A stretch of 64,000 nucleotides of DNA, taken from contig NZ_JAPNKE010000002.1 in NCBI RefSeq assembly GCF_026626665.1, forward strand, positions 4,441,168 to 4,505,167. The letters are read 5' to 3'. Position numbers and translations under genes: made by a program. This DNA comes from Nannocystis pusilla (lineage in GTDB: Bacteria; Myxococcota_A; Polyangia; Nannocystales; Nannocystaceae). Positions 10,541 to 23,142 of this stretch are shown here, one piece after another. The notes beneath the pieces are model-generated. The model had not been told where the DNA came from. It did no database searches and saw only the letters and a list, made by a program, of their open reading frames with translations. How positions within the stretch are numbered: the first letter of the stretch is position 1; each line of letters opens with the position of its first letter.

Positions 10541-11401
10541 CTAGCGCGACGGCGTCACCGCGTCGCGGGCGATCACCGTCCAGTCGTCGCCGCCGTGGCC
10601 GCGAGCGAGGTACGCGTCCATCAGCGCCGCGATCGCCGGCAGCACCGCCAGAGTCCGCTCGGCCTGGCTCGCCTCGTCGAGCATCAAGCGCGCGTCCTTG
10701 CGGGCCATCGCCAGCTCCCACGACGCGCGCTCGAAGTCACCGGCCAGCATGCGCTCGGCCCTGGCGCCGACCGACGCGCCGGGGTTGAAGAACGCGAACA
10801 GCTCGGCCGCCTGGCGCGGCTCGACGTCCAGCGCGCGGGCCAGGTTGAACACCTCGGCCACCCCGCTGGTGAGGAACATGAGGAACAGGTTGCCGAGCAG
10901 CTTCATGCACGCCGCCTGGTCGGGGCGATCGCCGAGGTCGACCAGCTTGCCGGTCATGCGCTCCAGGTGAGGCGTCACCGCGGCGACGCGCGCACGTTCG
11001 CCGCTGACGAGCATCACCCCGGTCGCGTGGAGCGTGTTCTGCGGGCCCATGAACACCGGCGCGTGGACGAAGCGCAGCCCGCGTTCGTCCCACCGGGCCA
11101 CGCGAGCGCGCGTGCCGGTCGGCGACGTCGTCGTGTGATCGACGACAATCACCTCCGGCGCGAGCGCCGGCCGCACCCGCCCCAGCACCTCGTCGACCGC
11201 CGCGTCGTCGGACAGGACCAGGTGGACCCGCTCCGCCCCGCGCACCGCCTCGGCCGGATCGGCGAACGCCCGCGCCCCGTCGGCCGTCAGCGCCTCGGCC
11301 TTCGCGGGCGAACGATTCCACACGTGGACGGTCTCGCCGCGCCGCAGGAGCGCGCGCACGAAGCCCGCGCCGAGGAGTCCGGTGCCGAGGAACGCGATCA
11401 T
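10541..11401 (-). CDS. NAD(P)-dependent beta-hydroxyacid dehydrogenase (HIBADH family)
   Basis: A 286-residue soluble dehydrogenase. It shows the nucleotide-binding motif GTGLLG (residues 6-11), an HVWNRSPAKAE strand end suggesting NADP preference, and the substrate-loop region DHTTTSPTGT. The catalytic lysine is in the MKLLGN segment, and the C-terminal all-helical domain matches 3-hydroxyisobutyrate and glyoxylate/succinic-semialdehyde reductases. The length is usual for the family. The substrate cannot be fixed from sequence. It is divergent from the CoA-transferase gene at 11498. Confidence 0.9.
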   Translation of the reverse strand: MIAFLGTGLLGAGFVRALLRRGETVHVWNRSPAKAEALTADGARAFADPAEAVRGAERVHLVLSDDAAVDEVLGRVRPALAPEVIVVDHTTTSPTGTRARVARWDERGLRFVHAPVFMGPQNTLHATGVMLVSGERARVAAVTPHLERMTGKLVDLGDRPDQAACMKLLGNLFLMFLTSGVAEVFNLARALDVEPRQAAELFAFFNPGASVGARAERMLAGDFERASWELAMARKDARLMLDEASQAERTLAVLPAIAALMDAYLARGHGGDDWTVIARDAVTPSR

Positions 11402-11497
11402 GGCGGGGTTTTACACCCGCGCAGGCCGCCCCGCGAGCGCCCGCGCCCGCCGGCCGCGGCGCGACGGCAGCGCCCGGCGAAGACGCTACGCTCCCCC

Positions 11498-13431
11498 ATG
11501 CGCCCGGCGCCGACGTCCCTCGCCTCACTCGACGACGCGGTCGAGCTCCTGCTCGCGCGCGTGCCCGGCCCGCTCCACGTCGGTGCCCCGCTCGGCCTCG
11601 GCAAGCCGCACCGCCTGCTCAACGCGCTGTACCACCGGATCGCCGCCGACCCCACGCGGCCGCTCCACCTCTACACCGCGCTCTCGCTCGATCCGCCCGA
11701 TCCCGGTGACGGCCTGCAGGCGCGCTTCTGGCCCTGTTCGTGCGCCGTCACTTCGGCGACGACTTCCCCCGCCTCGCCTACGTCGACGCCCTGCGCCGCG
11801 ACGTCCTGCCGCCGCACATCGAGGTCGAGGAGTTCTACCTGCAGTCCGGCGCCTTGCTCGGCGCACCGGCGGCCCAGCGGCGCTACGCCAGCCTCAACTA
11901 CACCCACGTGGCGCGCGCCCTGGCCGACCGCGGCCTCAACGTCGTGGTGCAGAAGGTCGCGCGCGAGCCCGGCGACGGCGAGCCGACGCGCCTGTCGCTG
12001 TCGTGCAACACCGACGTCACCCTCGACGCCCTCGACGCCCTGGCCGCGCGCGGCCAGCCGCGCCCGCTGATGATCGCCGAGATCGATCCGTCCCTGCCCT
12101 GGCTCGGCGGCAGCGCGGCGGTCCCGGCCGACCTCTTCGACGTCGTCGTCACCCCGCCGGGCCCGCACCCGCCGCTGTTCGGCCTGCCGCGCCAGCCCGT
12201 CGGCGACGCCGACTACGCGATCGGCTTTCACGCCAGCACCCTCGTGCTGGACGGCGGCACCCTGCAGATCGGCATCGGCGCCCTGGCCGACGCGCTGAGC
12301 CACGCGCTCGTGCTGCGTCACACCGACAACGCGGCCTACCGCCGGATCTTGCGCGACCTCGGCTCGCCGCGCGCCGACGACCCCGCGCTCGCGCCGTTCG
12401 GCGCCGGCCTGTACGGCTGCAGCGAGATGGTCAACGAGGGCTTTCGCCGCCTCGTGCAGGTCGGCGTCGTCGGGCGCAAGGTCGTCGACGACCTCGCCTT
12501 GATGCAGCGCCTCGCCGACGATTCCGCCGACGCCGCCGATCGGGCCCGGCTCGCGCGCGACGGCGAGTACCTGCACGGCGCGTTCTACCTCGGCTCGCCC
12601 GAGTTCTACGCCTGGCTGCGCGGGCTGCCCGATGATGAGCGACGCGCGATCGGCATGCGCCGCGTCAGCGCGATCAACGACCTCGACGGCCGCGACGAGC
12701 CGCTCAAGCGGCTGCAGCGCCGCGACGCTCGCTTCTTCAACACTTGCATGATGGCGACCGCTCTCGGCGCCGCGACCTCCGACGCGCTCGACAGCGGCCG
12801 CGTCGTCTCCGGCGTCGGCGGCCAGTACAACTTCGTCGCCATGGCCCACGCCCTGCCCGGAGCGCGCTCGGTCTTGATGCTGCGCGCCACTCGCGACAGC
12901 GGCGGCCGCTCCACCTCCAACGTCGTGTGGAGCTACGGGCACATCACCATCCCCCGCCACCTGCGCGACCTCTACGTCAGCGAGTACGGCGTCGCCGACC
13001 TGCGCGGCCGCGCCGACGAAGACTGCGCGATCGCCATGATCGCGATCGCCGACGCCCGCTTCCAGGCCGGCCTCGTCGCCGCGGCCCGGGCCAACGACAA
13101 GCTGCGGCGAGGCTTCGAGCCGCCGGCGCGCTGGGCCGAGAACACGCCCGAGGTCCTGCGCGAGCGCCTGGCCCCGCATCGGGCCGCCGGCGCGCTGCCC
13201 GACTACCCGCTCGGCAGCGACTTCACGCCCGTCGAGCAGCGGCTGGCGAAGGCGCTGGGCTGGCTCAAGGCGCACGCCGATCACAAGCTGCAGATCGCGG
13301 TGCGGGCGATGACCGGCGCGGCCAGCGAGGACGTCGAGGCGCTGCAGCGCATGCAGCTCGACCGCCCCCAGGGCCCCCAGGAGTGGCTGCAGTCGCGGCT
13401 CCTCGGCCTCGCCCTGCGCATGACCGCGTGA
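11498..13431 (+). CDS. Acetyl-CoA hydrolase/transferase family protein (one frame break)
   Basis: A CoA transferase of the acetyl-CoA hydrolase / 4-hydroxybutyrate-CoA transferase type, which moves CoA between short acyl groups through a glutamyl-CoA intermediate. Recognisable blocks are HVGAPLGLGKPHRLL near the start, the central YGCSEMVNEGF, and the C-terminal domain with SGVGGQYNFVAMA, GRSTSNVVWSYGHITIPRH and YVSEYGVADLRG. The frame changes by one base near 11725-11740, between DGLQARF and FVRRHFGDDFPRLAY. Both halves are well conserved, so I read this as one gene with an indel. It has no partner subunit gene nearby. Confidence 0.85.
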
Positions 13432-13497
13432 GCCGCCGCAGGCGGGCCCGCGCGCGCGCGCTCGCCATGGCCACCTCGGCGCGCTCCCTCGCCCGCG

Positions 13498-13690
13498 CGA
13501 CGCAGCCTGTCCCATCGGCCAGGCGGTACGGTCCGGCGAAACGCCGCTCCGACCCGGAGAAGTTTCACCCGGGCCGCGCGAATCAACCTGTCCCGAGAGC
13601 CAGGCGTATAAGCCCCCGAAGCGCCGCGCCGAGCCGGCGACCAGTCACCCGAGCCCGCGCGTCGCAGCCTGTCCCATCGGCCATGCGGTG
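13498..13690. repeat. 81-bp tandem repeat (about 2.3 copies) in a convergent gap
   Basis: The landmark cagcctgtcccatcggcca occurs at 13503 and 13665, with a variant (caacctgtcccgagagcca) at 13584. This gives an 81-bp period. Each landmark contains a degraded form of the dispersed palindrome (TGTCC-N4-GGCCA or AGCCA). The array separates the convergent CoA-transferase and LysR genes. Confidence 0.75.
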
Positions 13691-13711
13691 ACCCGCCCCG
13701 CGACAATCGGC

Positions 13712-14620
13712 TCAGCCGGCCTCGAGCGCGCGCAGCCCGGCGACGAGCGCCTCGTAGACGGCCGCGACCCGGGGCACGCGGCGGATCGCCGCGCGGGTGA
13801 CCACGTACACCTCGAGCGGCGGCAGCGGCGGCAGCTCGGCCACCTCGAGCACGCACAGCTCGGGCATCACCGCCGCGTAGCTGCGCGGCGCCACGGCGAC
13901 GCCGAGGCCCGCGCGCACCAGGGCCAGCTGCGTCTCGACGCTCGTGCACTCGAGCGTGGCCCGCGGCGCCCCGATGGCGTCGAGCCAGGCCCGCTCGGGC
14001 GCCACGAAGCTCGGGTGGACGTACGCGATCCACGGCAAGTCGCGCGCCGCCACCCCGCGGAGCCGCCGCTTGGCCGCGTGGGACGTGAGCAGCGCCCGCT
14101 CGAGCCGCGCCACCCGCTGGCCGACCAGCTCGCCGCGCGGCGTGCGGAAGAAGCGGATCGCGATGTCCGTCTCGTGTCGCGCCAGGTCGACCGCCGCGTC
14201 GCTGGTGTGCAGCTCGATCGCCAGCTCGGGGTGCCGCGCCAGCAGCGGCGGCAGCACGCGCGGCGCCACCACGTGCTGCGCCAGGCCCTCGGTCAACGCG
14301 ACGCGGACCCGCCCGCTCACCCGCACCTCGCTCGCGTGGGCGCGGTCCTGCAGCGCCAGCATCGCCCGCTCGACCGCGAGCGCCGCCTCGACCAGTTGCG
14401 CGCCGAAGCTGCTGTGCACGACCGCCCGCGGCCCGCGCTCGAACAGCTTGCGCCCGAGCGCCTCCTCGAGCGCGGCGATCCGGCGGCTCACCGTCGATTG
14501 ATCGGTCCCCAGGAGCCGGGCCGCCCGCGAGAACGAGCCCTCGCGCGCGACCGCGAGGAAGTAGCGCACGGCGTCCCAGTCCCCCAGCAGGGCCCGCGTC
14601 GCCGCGAGGTCTCGACTCAT
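13712..14620 (-). CDS. LysR-family transcriptional regulator
   Basis: The protein has about 302 residues from the ATG at 14620; an ATG at 14632 would add four. The winged helix is clear at the N-terminus (FLAVAREGSFSRAARLL, TDQSTVSRRIAALEEALG, KLFERG). The rest matches the LysR substrate-binding fold, including a VRVALTEGLAQHVV strand and DIAIRFFRT. The frame remains open upstream to 14740, but that extension is not protein-like. It lies divergently next to a flavodoxin-fold quinone reductase, its likely target. Confidence 0.92.
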   Translation of the reverse strand: MSRDLAATRALLGDWDAVRYFLAVAREGSFSRAARLLGTDQSTVSRRIAALEEALGRKLFERGPRAVVHSSFGAQLVEAALAVERAMLALQDRAHASEVRVSGRVRVALTEGLAQHVVAPRVLPPLLARHPELAIELHTSDAAVDLARHETDIAIRFFRTPRGELVGQRVARLERALLTSHAAKRRLRGVAARDLPWIAYVHPSFVAPERAWLDAIGAPRATLECTSVETQLALVRAGLGVAVAPRSYAAVMPELCVLEVAELPPLPPLEVYVVTRAAIRRVPRVAAVYEALVAGLRALEAG

Positions 14621-14656
14621 GCGAGATTGCATAGCACGTATGAAATTTTTCGCATG
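14618..14656. promoter_or_regulatory. Candidate LysR operator: CATGCGA-N25-TCGCATG
   Basis: A 7-bp inverted pair, CATGCGA (14618-14624) and TCGCATG (14650-14656), brackets an unusually AT-rich stretch. It overlaps the LysR start codon and lies 35 bases before the quinone reductase start. Position and symmetry fit an autoregulatory LysR site; the arms are longer than the usual T-N11-A core. Confidence 0.45.
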
Positions 14657-14690
14657 GTGCCCCGCGGCCGGCCGCCGCAGGCTCTTCGGC

Positions 14691-15338
14691 ATGAAGAAGG
14701 CACTGATCCTGCTCGGCCACGCCGATCCCGCGAGCTTCAACGCCGCCGTCGCCCGGGCTTACCAGGCCGGGTTCCGCGCGGCCGGGGGCGAGGCGGAGCT
14801 CGTCGACCTGGGCGAGCTCCGCTTCGACCCGGTGCTGCGCCGCGGCTTCCGCGGCGACCAGGCCCTCGAGCCGGACCTCGTCGCCCTGCGCGCCCGCATC
14901 GAGGCCGCCGACCACCTCGTGTGGGTATTTCCGACCTGGTGGGTCTCGCCGCCGGCCGTCGTCCGGGCGCTCGTCGATCGCCTGTTCCTCCCCGGCTGGG
15001 CCTTCGCCTACCGCCCCGGCAAGGCGCTGCCGGAGGGCCTGCTCGCCGGCCGATCGGCGCGCGTCCTGACGACCATGGACAGCCCCTCGTGGTGGTACGC
15101 GCTGTGGCACTACCGCGCGCTCCACGGCTCCTTCGTCAACGGCACCCTCCGCTTCGTCGGCCTCGCGCCCGTCAAGCTGTCGGCGCTGTACGGCACGCGC
15201 GCCCGCACCGCGAGTCAGCGCGAGCGCTGGCTCGCCGAGGTCCAGGCCACCGCCGCCGCCGACCACGCCCGCTGCCGCGACACCGCCCGCCCGCTGCGCT
15301 CGGACCTCGCCGCCAGCCGCGGCGCGCTCGCGCCCTGA
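14691..15338 (+). CDS. NAD(P)H dehydrogenase (quinone), flavodoxin-like fold
   Basis: A 215-residue cytosolic flavoprotein of the DT-diaphorase/MdaB type, which passes two electrons from NAD(P)H to quinones. Family marks are KKALILLGHADPASFNAAVA at the start, VWVFPTWWVSPPAVVRALVD for flavin binding, and WAFAYRPGKALPEGLL then DSPSWWY. The ATG at 14691 is the first codon of the conserved fold. The divergent LysR gene and the dyad between them suggest induction by a quinone or electrophile. The tail after residue 190 is less conserved. Confidence 0.92.
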   Translation: MKKALILLGHADPASFNAAVARAYQAGFRAAGGEAELVDLGELRFDPVLRRGFRGDQALEPDLVALRARIEAADHLVWVFPTWWVSPPAVVRALVDRLFLPGWAFAYRPGKALPEGLLAGRSARVLTTMDSPSWWYALWHYRALHGSFVNGTLRFVGLAPVKLSALYGTRARTASQRERWLAEVQATAAADHARCRDTARPLRSDLAASRGALAP

Positions 15339-15455
15339 AGCTCGTGCTCCGACACTGGCTCGCGCCCCATCGGTTCGACCCGCGAATCGCTCGCCGCTCG
15401 CCCGCGGCGTTCGCTCGACGCGGTTCGTGAAGGCGGAGTAGCGCCCGGGCGCCCC

Positions 15456-16079
15456 TCAGCGCGCGGACAGCGAGGCCACGAGCTCCTGCGTCGTGACGAT
15501 CGCGTGGGCGTACGTCGGCCCGTTGATCTCGTGGGCCGCGCGCATCGCCTCCTCGGACATCGCCGCGGTGGCGTCCCTCACCAGGGTCACGTGGTAGCCG
15601 AGCTCGACCGCGAACCGGCTGGTGCATTCGATGCACGTGTTGGCGATGAGGCCGATCACGATGACCCGCGCGACGTCGTGCTGCTTGAGCAGCACGTCGA
15701 GGTCGGTGTTGGCGAAGCCGCTCGAGCCCCAGTGCTCCTTGACGACGATGTCGCCCGGCTGCGGCGCGAATTCGGGGTACCACTCGCCGCCCCAGCTCCC
15801 CTTGGCGAACACCTGCGTGCGCGCGGCGTTCTTCTGGTACGGGTTCGCGCGCTGCCAGCTCTCGAGATCGCCCGGCTCCCAGCGGCGGTGCGGGACGATG
15901 AACACGCGGATCTTCGCGGCGCGGACCGCCGCGACCACCGCCCGCAGGTTGCCCAGCAGGCCGACCTTCTCGGCCACGTCGCGCAGGCGCGGCCAGACCT
16001 TCCCGCCCTCCGCGAGGAAGTCGTTGTACGGATCGACGAACAGGAGCGCGGTTCTTTCGGCGGGGTACGAGTCGGTCAT
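15456..16079 (-). CDS. Isochorismatase-family cysteine hydrolase
   Basis: A 207-residue cytosolic hydrolase with the family's catalytic set in place: Asp16 in LFVDPYNDF, Lys114 in VVKEHWGSSGF and Cys149 in IANTCIECTSR. The GFANTDLDVLL segment also fits. Relatives hydrolyse isochorismate, nicotinamide, ureido or similar amides; no neighbour identifies the substrate. The ATG at 16079 has a GAAGGA ribosome site eight bases upstream. It converges on the quinone reductase gene. Confidence 0.92.
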   Translation of the reverse strand: MTDSYPAERTALLFVDPYNDFLAEGGKVWPRLRDVAEKVGLLGNLRAVVAAVRAAKIRVFIVPHRRWEPGDLESWQRANPYQKNAARTQVFAKGSWGGEWYPEFAPQPGDIVVKEHWGSSGFANTDLDVLLKQHDVARVIVIGLIANTCIECTSRFAVELGYHVTLVRDATAAMSEEAMRAAHEINGPTYAHAIVTTQELVASLSAR

Positions 16080-16385
16080 GCGATGGTCCTTCGGCAGAGC
16101 GGCGGGCGGCGAACGAGCGGCGCGACGGCGAGGTCGCGTCGGCTGTCGGGTATGGCGGAGAACCGCGGCGAAGAAAACCCGACCAACGTCGGGGCTCGCG
16201 CCAGCCGGGGCGCGACCCGTCGAGGGCACGCGGTCGTCGGCGAGCGCGTCCGACGATCCTCCCGCGCCGCGGCCGTCGCCAGGCCGGACAGCGCGTCGAG
16301 CCGCCGGTGCGGATCACTCGCGGCCGCCAGGCGACCGGCCATCGGACCGGGTCGATCTACCTGTCCCTCGGAACATGTCCAGACA
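16080..16385. other. Intergenic gap with one TGTCC-N4-GGACA-type site
   Basis: No gene is supported in this 306-base gap. TGTCC-CTCG-GAACA at 16362-16375 is followed by a further ATGTCC. It lies just past the stop of the minus-strand lipoprotein gene at 16386, a position suited to a transcription end. Confidence 0.6.
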
Positions 16386-18149
<1,764 letters not shown>

Positions 18150-18297
18150 GCGCCACGATTTCCCATCCGGCGCGCCCGTTCAACCCCTTTCGCGCGCGAG
18201 CGAGTCCGCCCGGGCGCGAGCGCGGAGCGTGCTCCGTCGGCTCGCTCGCCGCTCGCGGCAGCTCCGGGTCCATTTGTTCGTCGCCGAACGCCCGTCG

Positions 18298-18450
18298 CGG
18301 ACGAGACAGCGGCTCCTCGCTGCATCGACGCTCGGCGTGAGCCCTCGCGTGCGCGCAGGGCCGCCGCGGACGAGACAGCGGCTCCTCGCTGCGTCGACGC
18401 TCGGCGTGAGCCCTCGCGTGTACGCAGGGCCGCCGCGGACGAGACCGTTG
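18298..18450. repeat. 69-bp tandem repeat, about 2.2 copies
   Basis: Units starting cggacgagac lie at 18298, 18367 and 18436. The first two are complete and nearly identical; the third is truncated. They fill the 18150-18582 gap between divergent genes. No gene is seen there. Confidence 0.85.
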
Positions 18451-18582
18451 CCGCGGCAGCGCCGACGATCGCGGCGAGACCTCTCGTCGCGGCGCCGACA
18501 TCGAGGCCCGGGCGACGCGCTCCCGAAGCTCCACGCCTCGCGGACCGCTTGACCCGCGCGCCGACGCGGCCGATCGTCGGCC

Positions 18583-19125
18583 ATGCTCGAGGCTCGAGGA
18601 CAAGCCGCGCCGGAGCGCGCCACGCTGACGGAGCTGCGCACCATGGCCGATTATCCGCCCGGCCTGGTCGGCGCCGTCGCGGAGCTGTTCGGCCGCTGCA
18701 TGACCGCGAGCCACGGCACCGACTGGCGCGTCGACGTCATGATCGCCGAGGGCCAGTGCGAGTTCTTCCGCCGCTTCGACCCCGCGCGCGACCGCGTGTG
18801 GGTGGCGCGGCTGGACGGCCGGATCTGCGGCGCCTTGACGATCGACGGGCCGCGGCCCGAGGCCGGACGCGAGGCCGCGCGCCTGCGCTTCTTCATCCTC
18901 GACGAGGCGACCCGCGGGCTCGGCCTCGGCCGCCGCATGGTCGCCGACGCGATGGCCTTCTGCCGCGAGCGCGGCTATTCACGCGTGTACCTGACGACCC
19001 TGCCCGGCCTCGACGCCGCGCGCCGCCTGTACGAGGCGCAGGGCTTTCGCCTGATCGGCCAGGACGACCCGCCGTTCTGCGGCGGCGACCACGGCGAACA
19101 GACCTTCGAGTGGCGCGCCCCGTGA
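18583..19125 (+). CDS. GNAT-family N-acetyltransferase
   Basis: A 180-residue protein with the GNAT fold. RLRFFILDEATRGLGLGRRM is the acetyl-CoA pyrophosphate loop (R-x-x-G-x-G type), and a C-terminal LYEAQGFRLIGQD motif follows. The N-terminal part has VWVARLDGRICGALTID. The acceptor substrate cannot be predicted; many such proteins modify small amines or protein N-termini. The ATG at 18583 is taken as the start; a second Met at about residue 21 is possible. It converges on a small lipoprotein gene 48 bases away. Confidence 0.85.
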   Translation: MLEARGQAAPERATLTELRTMADYPPGLVGAVAELFGRCMTASHGTDWRVDVMIAEGQCEFFRRFDPARDRVWVARLDGRICGALTIDGPRPEAGREAARLRFFILDEATRGLGLGRRMVADAMAFCRERGYSRVYLTTLPGLDAARRLYEAQGFRLIGQDDPPFCGGDHGEQTFEWRAP

Positions 19126-19173
19126 AGGCGCGCCGCGCGGTGCTGCCAATCACACCGCCGATTCACCGGCCAT

Positions 19174-19764
19174 TCACAGGTCCGGACAATCCGTCGCCGG
19201 GCTCGGCGACCACGAGCAGATCGCCGCGGGGAAGGTCCCGGCCGGCGCCTCGCCGTTGCGCACGATCTCGATCTGCGCGTTGCTCCCGGCGTCGAGGCAG
19301 GTCTGGCTCAGGTTGTCGATCTCCGACGGCGTATCGGTGCCGCTGTCCCAGTGCACTGCGAAGCACGCCTCCTGCCCCGCGGGGATCGTCCACGCGCCCA
19401 TGACCGACTCGCACTTCACGATCGAAGCGCAGGTGTGCTGCACGGGATCGTAGTCGCAGACCGTGCAGTCGGTCTCGATGGTCGGGGTCTGGGCGTCGAC
19501 GTCCTCCACGCATTGCGGGAGGCAGCCCGACGCGTCGACCTGGACCGGCTGATCGCCGCCGGTGCCCGTGGGCGCGCCCGTGTCCGTGTCACTCTCGGTG
19601 CCCGTCTCGCTGCCCGTGCCCGTCTCGCTGCCCGTGCCCGTGGGGTTGTCGGTCGCCGTGCCGGTGTCCGTGCCCGTCCCCGCGTCCGTGTCCGTGTCGC
19701 CCGACTTCGAGTCGCCGCAGCCGACGATCGCCAGCGTCAGTAGAAAAATCGCATGCTTGGTCAT
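19174..19764 (-). CDS. Small lipoprotein with Thr/Gly/Asp linker and Cys-rich domain
   Basis: A 196-residue lipoprotein. The signal peptide MTKHAIFLLTLAIVGC ends in a lipobox with Cys16. Residues about 17-75 are a repetitive linker (GTGTDTGTATD, then GTGSETG copies) typical of Nannocystis-like surface proteins. The C-terminal 120 residues are a compact domain with at least eight Cys (CLPQCVED, CTVCDYDP, CASIVKCES, CFAVHW, CLDAG, CSW, CPDL), so disulfides are likely. I do not recognise the domain. Confidence 0.85.
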   Translation of the reverse strand: MTKHAIFLLTLAIVGCGDSKSGDTDTDAGTGTDTGTATDNPTGTGSETGTGSETGTESDTDTGAPTGTGGDQPVQVDASGCLPQCVEDVDAQTPTIETDCTVCDYDPVQHTCASIVKCESVMGAWTIPAGQEACFAVHWDSGTDTPSEIDNLSQTCLDAGSNAQIEIVRNGEAPAGTFPAAICSWSPSPATDCPDL

Positions 19765-20177
19765 GGTGGCGCGGCAACCTAGCAGACGCTGCGAGCGCCG
19801 GCACGAGAACCGGCGGAGCCCGAGGGACCGGAAAGCTCGCGCGCTGGCGCCGGGCGAGCGGCCGATACCACTGCGACGAAACCCCGCCGGCGCCGCTTTG
19901 CGGCCGCATCACCCGCGATCGCCCGCGCGACGGCGCCACAGGCGAATCCACGGAGCAGGTGAATCCCCTGCTGCGCCGGCCCGCGAATCACTCCGTCCGC
20001 GGCCATGTCGAGCCCGCGTCCGCCATCGCAGCGCCGGACCAGCGTGAGCGAGCCGACGTCGCCGCGTCAGCCCTCACGGCGCCGACCTGCGTCGGCGAGC
20101 CGCCGCGTCGGAGCAGCGAGGGCGAGCCCACGTCCGCCGTCGCCGCGTCGTCCCCGACGGGAGCGTGCCCCTTTACA

Positions 20178-20219
20178 TGTCACAAGAGACATGCCCTATC
20201 AGGCATGTCCACAAAGACA
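20178..20219. repeat. Triple 14-bp tandem of the palindromic repeat
   Basis: Three dyads follow each other with no gap: TGTCA-CAAG-AGACA, TGCCC-TATC-AGGCA and TGTCC-ACAA-AGACA. Each unit is exactly 14 bp. The middle unit has compensating changes that keep its arms paired (TGCCC with AGGCA). The array lies in the 844-base gap between divergent genes (19765-20608), in which no gene is supported. Confidence 0.8.
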
Positions 20220-20608
20220 TGCCATCACGCGTGGGTCGATCGGAGACACGGGTCGACATCGGCCCCGCGGGTCGCCCACTCACAGCCCAGTCCGCCACGG
20301 CGTCGTGGGCCCCACGAACGCGACGACGCAGACCCGTCGCGATGTCGACGGTCCGCCGGCACCGCGTCGGTTCACGCGCGCGAGGTCGACGTCGCAGTGA
20401 GACCGATCGCCGCAGTCGGCTTCGACCCTCGGCCCCGCGCACCGCGAAGCGCGCCCCCTTGCGCGGCTCCCGGCGTGCGGCTATGGTCGAACACCTCGAA
20501 CCTCCTCGGAGCTGGCCCGCCCTTGAAGCTGCACGCCTGAATCCCGCTGTCCCCCAGCCGCCCGCAACCCGCCGAATTCGGCCGCGGGCGAGATTCAGGA
20601 GCATCTTC

Positions 20609-22111
<1,503 letters not shown>

Positions 22112-22243
22112 GCCGGGCGCGACCGCTCACGGCTCGCGCTTCCGCTGCGGGCGCAGCTGCCCTCGCTCGTCACGCGCGCATCCGACGAGGACGGGTCTCG
22201 TCCTCCTTGCCCACCTCCGGCCTCGCGCGGGCGGCCGGCGATC

Positions 22244-22257
22244 TGTCCCTTCGGACA
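22244..22257. terminator. Perfect TGTCC-CTTC-GGACA hairpin in a convergent gap
   Basis: This is a perfect 5-bp-arm dyad, extended by one C-G pair outside. It lies 133 bases past the ABC-F stop and 18 bases past the stop of the convergent hemerythrin gene. A bidirectional terminator is inferred from position; there is no T-run. Confidence 0.4.
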
Positions 22258-22274
22258 GTCGCGGGCCGCGGATG

Positions 22275-22751
22275 TCACTCGGCCGCGTCGCGCTGGTCGG
22301 CGCGGATGTCCTCGATGAAGGAGTCGCGCTCGCGCGCGTAATCCTCGGCCAGTTGCTCGGCCTCGCGGTCGCTGACGACCTGCTTGGCCAGCGGGAACAT
22401 CTCGCCCTCCTCCTCGTCGACGTGGTGACCCACCATGTCGGCGAGCACCTTGACCTTGGCCTTCCATACCCCGTCGTTGTCGGGGGTCATCGCGTCGAGC
22501 TCGGCGATCAGGTTGTCGACCTGCTTGTGCTCCTCGATGCCCTCGCGGGTGATGTCGGCGGCGTTCTGCTCCTCGAGGAACCGCGGATAGACCACGGCCT
22601 CCTCGGCGCGCGCGTGCGGCACCAACTTCTGCTTGAGCCGGGCGAACAGCTCCAGCGCCTCGGCGCCCTTGGCCTCCTCGAGCTGGTGGAACAGCTCGCT
22701 GACCTCTTCGTGTTCGCGGTGCAAGACGTCGTAGATCTGGGGCTTTGCCAT
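22275..22751 (-). CDS. Hemerythrin-like HHE domain protein
   Basis: A 158-residue four-helix protein with spaced iron ligands: HREHEEV, VPHARAEEAVVYPRF, EEHKQVDNLI and VGHHVDEEEGEMFP. Such proteins bind a di-iron or haem-like centre and are linked to oxygen, nitric oxide or oxidative stress sensing. AAGGAG precedes the ATG at 22751. There is no membrane segment. It lies alone between the ABC-F gene and a secreted-protein gene. Confidence 0.92.
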   Translation of the reverse strand: MAKPQIYDVLHREHEEVSELFHQLEEAKGAEALELFARLKQKLVPHARAEEAVVYPRFLEEQNAADITREGIEEHKQVDNLIAELDAMTPDNDGVWKAKVKVLADMVGHHVDEEEGEMFPLAKQVVSDREAEQLAEDYARERDSFIEDIRADQRDAAE

Positions 22752-22770
22752 GACGAATTTCTCCTTGTCG

Positions 22771-22788
22771 CGGCGCCTGTCGGCGCCG
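22771..22788 (-). promoter_or_regulatory. Strong GC hairpin in the hemerythrin leader
   Basis: CGGCGCC-TGTC-GGCGCCG forms a perfect 7-bp stem with a 4-base loop. It lies about 20 bases upstream of the hemerythrin start codon, beside the ribosome site. It could affect translation or be part of a promoter-proximal operator. The remainder of the gap to 23142 holds nothing I can name. Confidence 0.35.
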
Positions 22789-23142
22789 GGTGCGACCGGG
22801 GAAGATGTGGCGCGGAAACGAGGCGCGGCAAATCAGCACAGGCGCCGCGCCGCTTTGTCGGGCCTGAAATCACAGCAACGGGGCCGCAGCGCGCCGTTCT
22901 GCGTACACAGCGCCGCTTTTGAGGCCGGAGCCGCGACCGTCGGAGCCCGGGTAATTCCTCGGTTCGCGTGAGCCTCGCGCCCCGCGAACACCCGTCGAGC
23001 CCGCTGTCGCCGACCTCGCGCCGCGATGCAGGGGTCGATCGCACCGCCGAGCACGCATCCCCTCCGACTCGTCGCACGGCAAGTCTCACGCGGGTGGAGC
23101 TCCGCCCCCCCGCGCGGCCTGAACCAGGCCGCCTTCTCTGCC

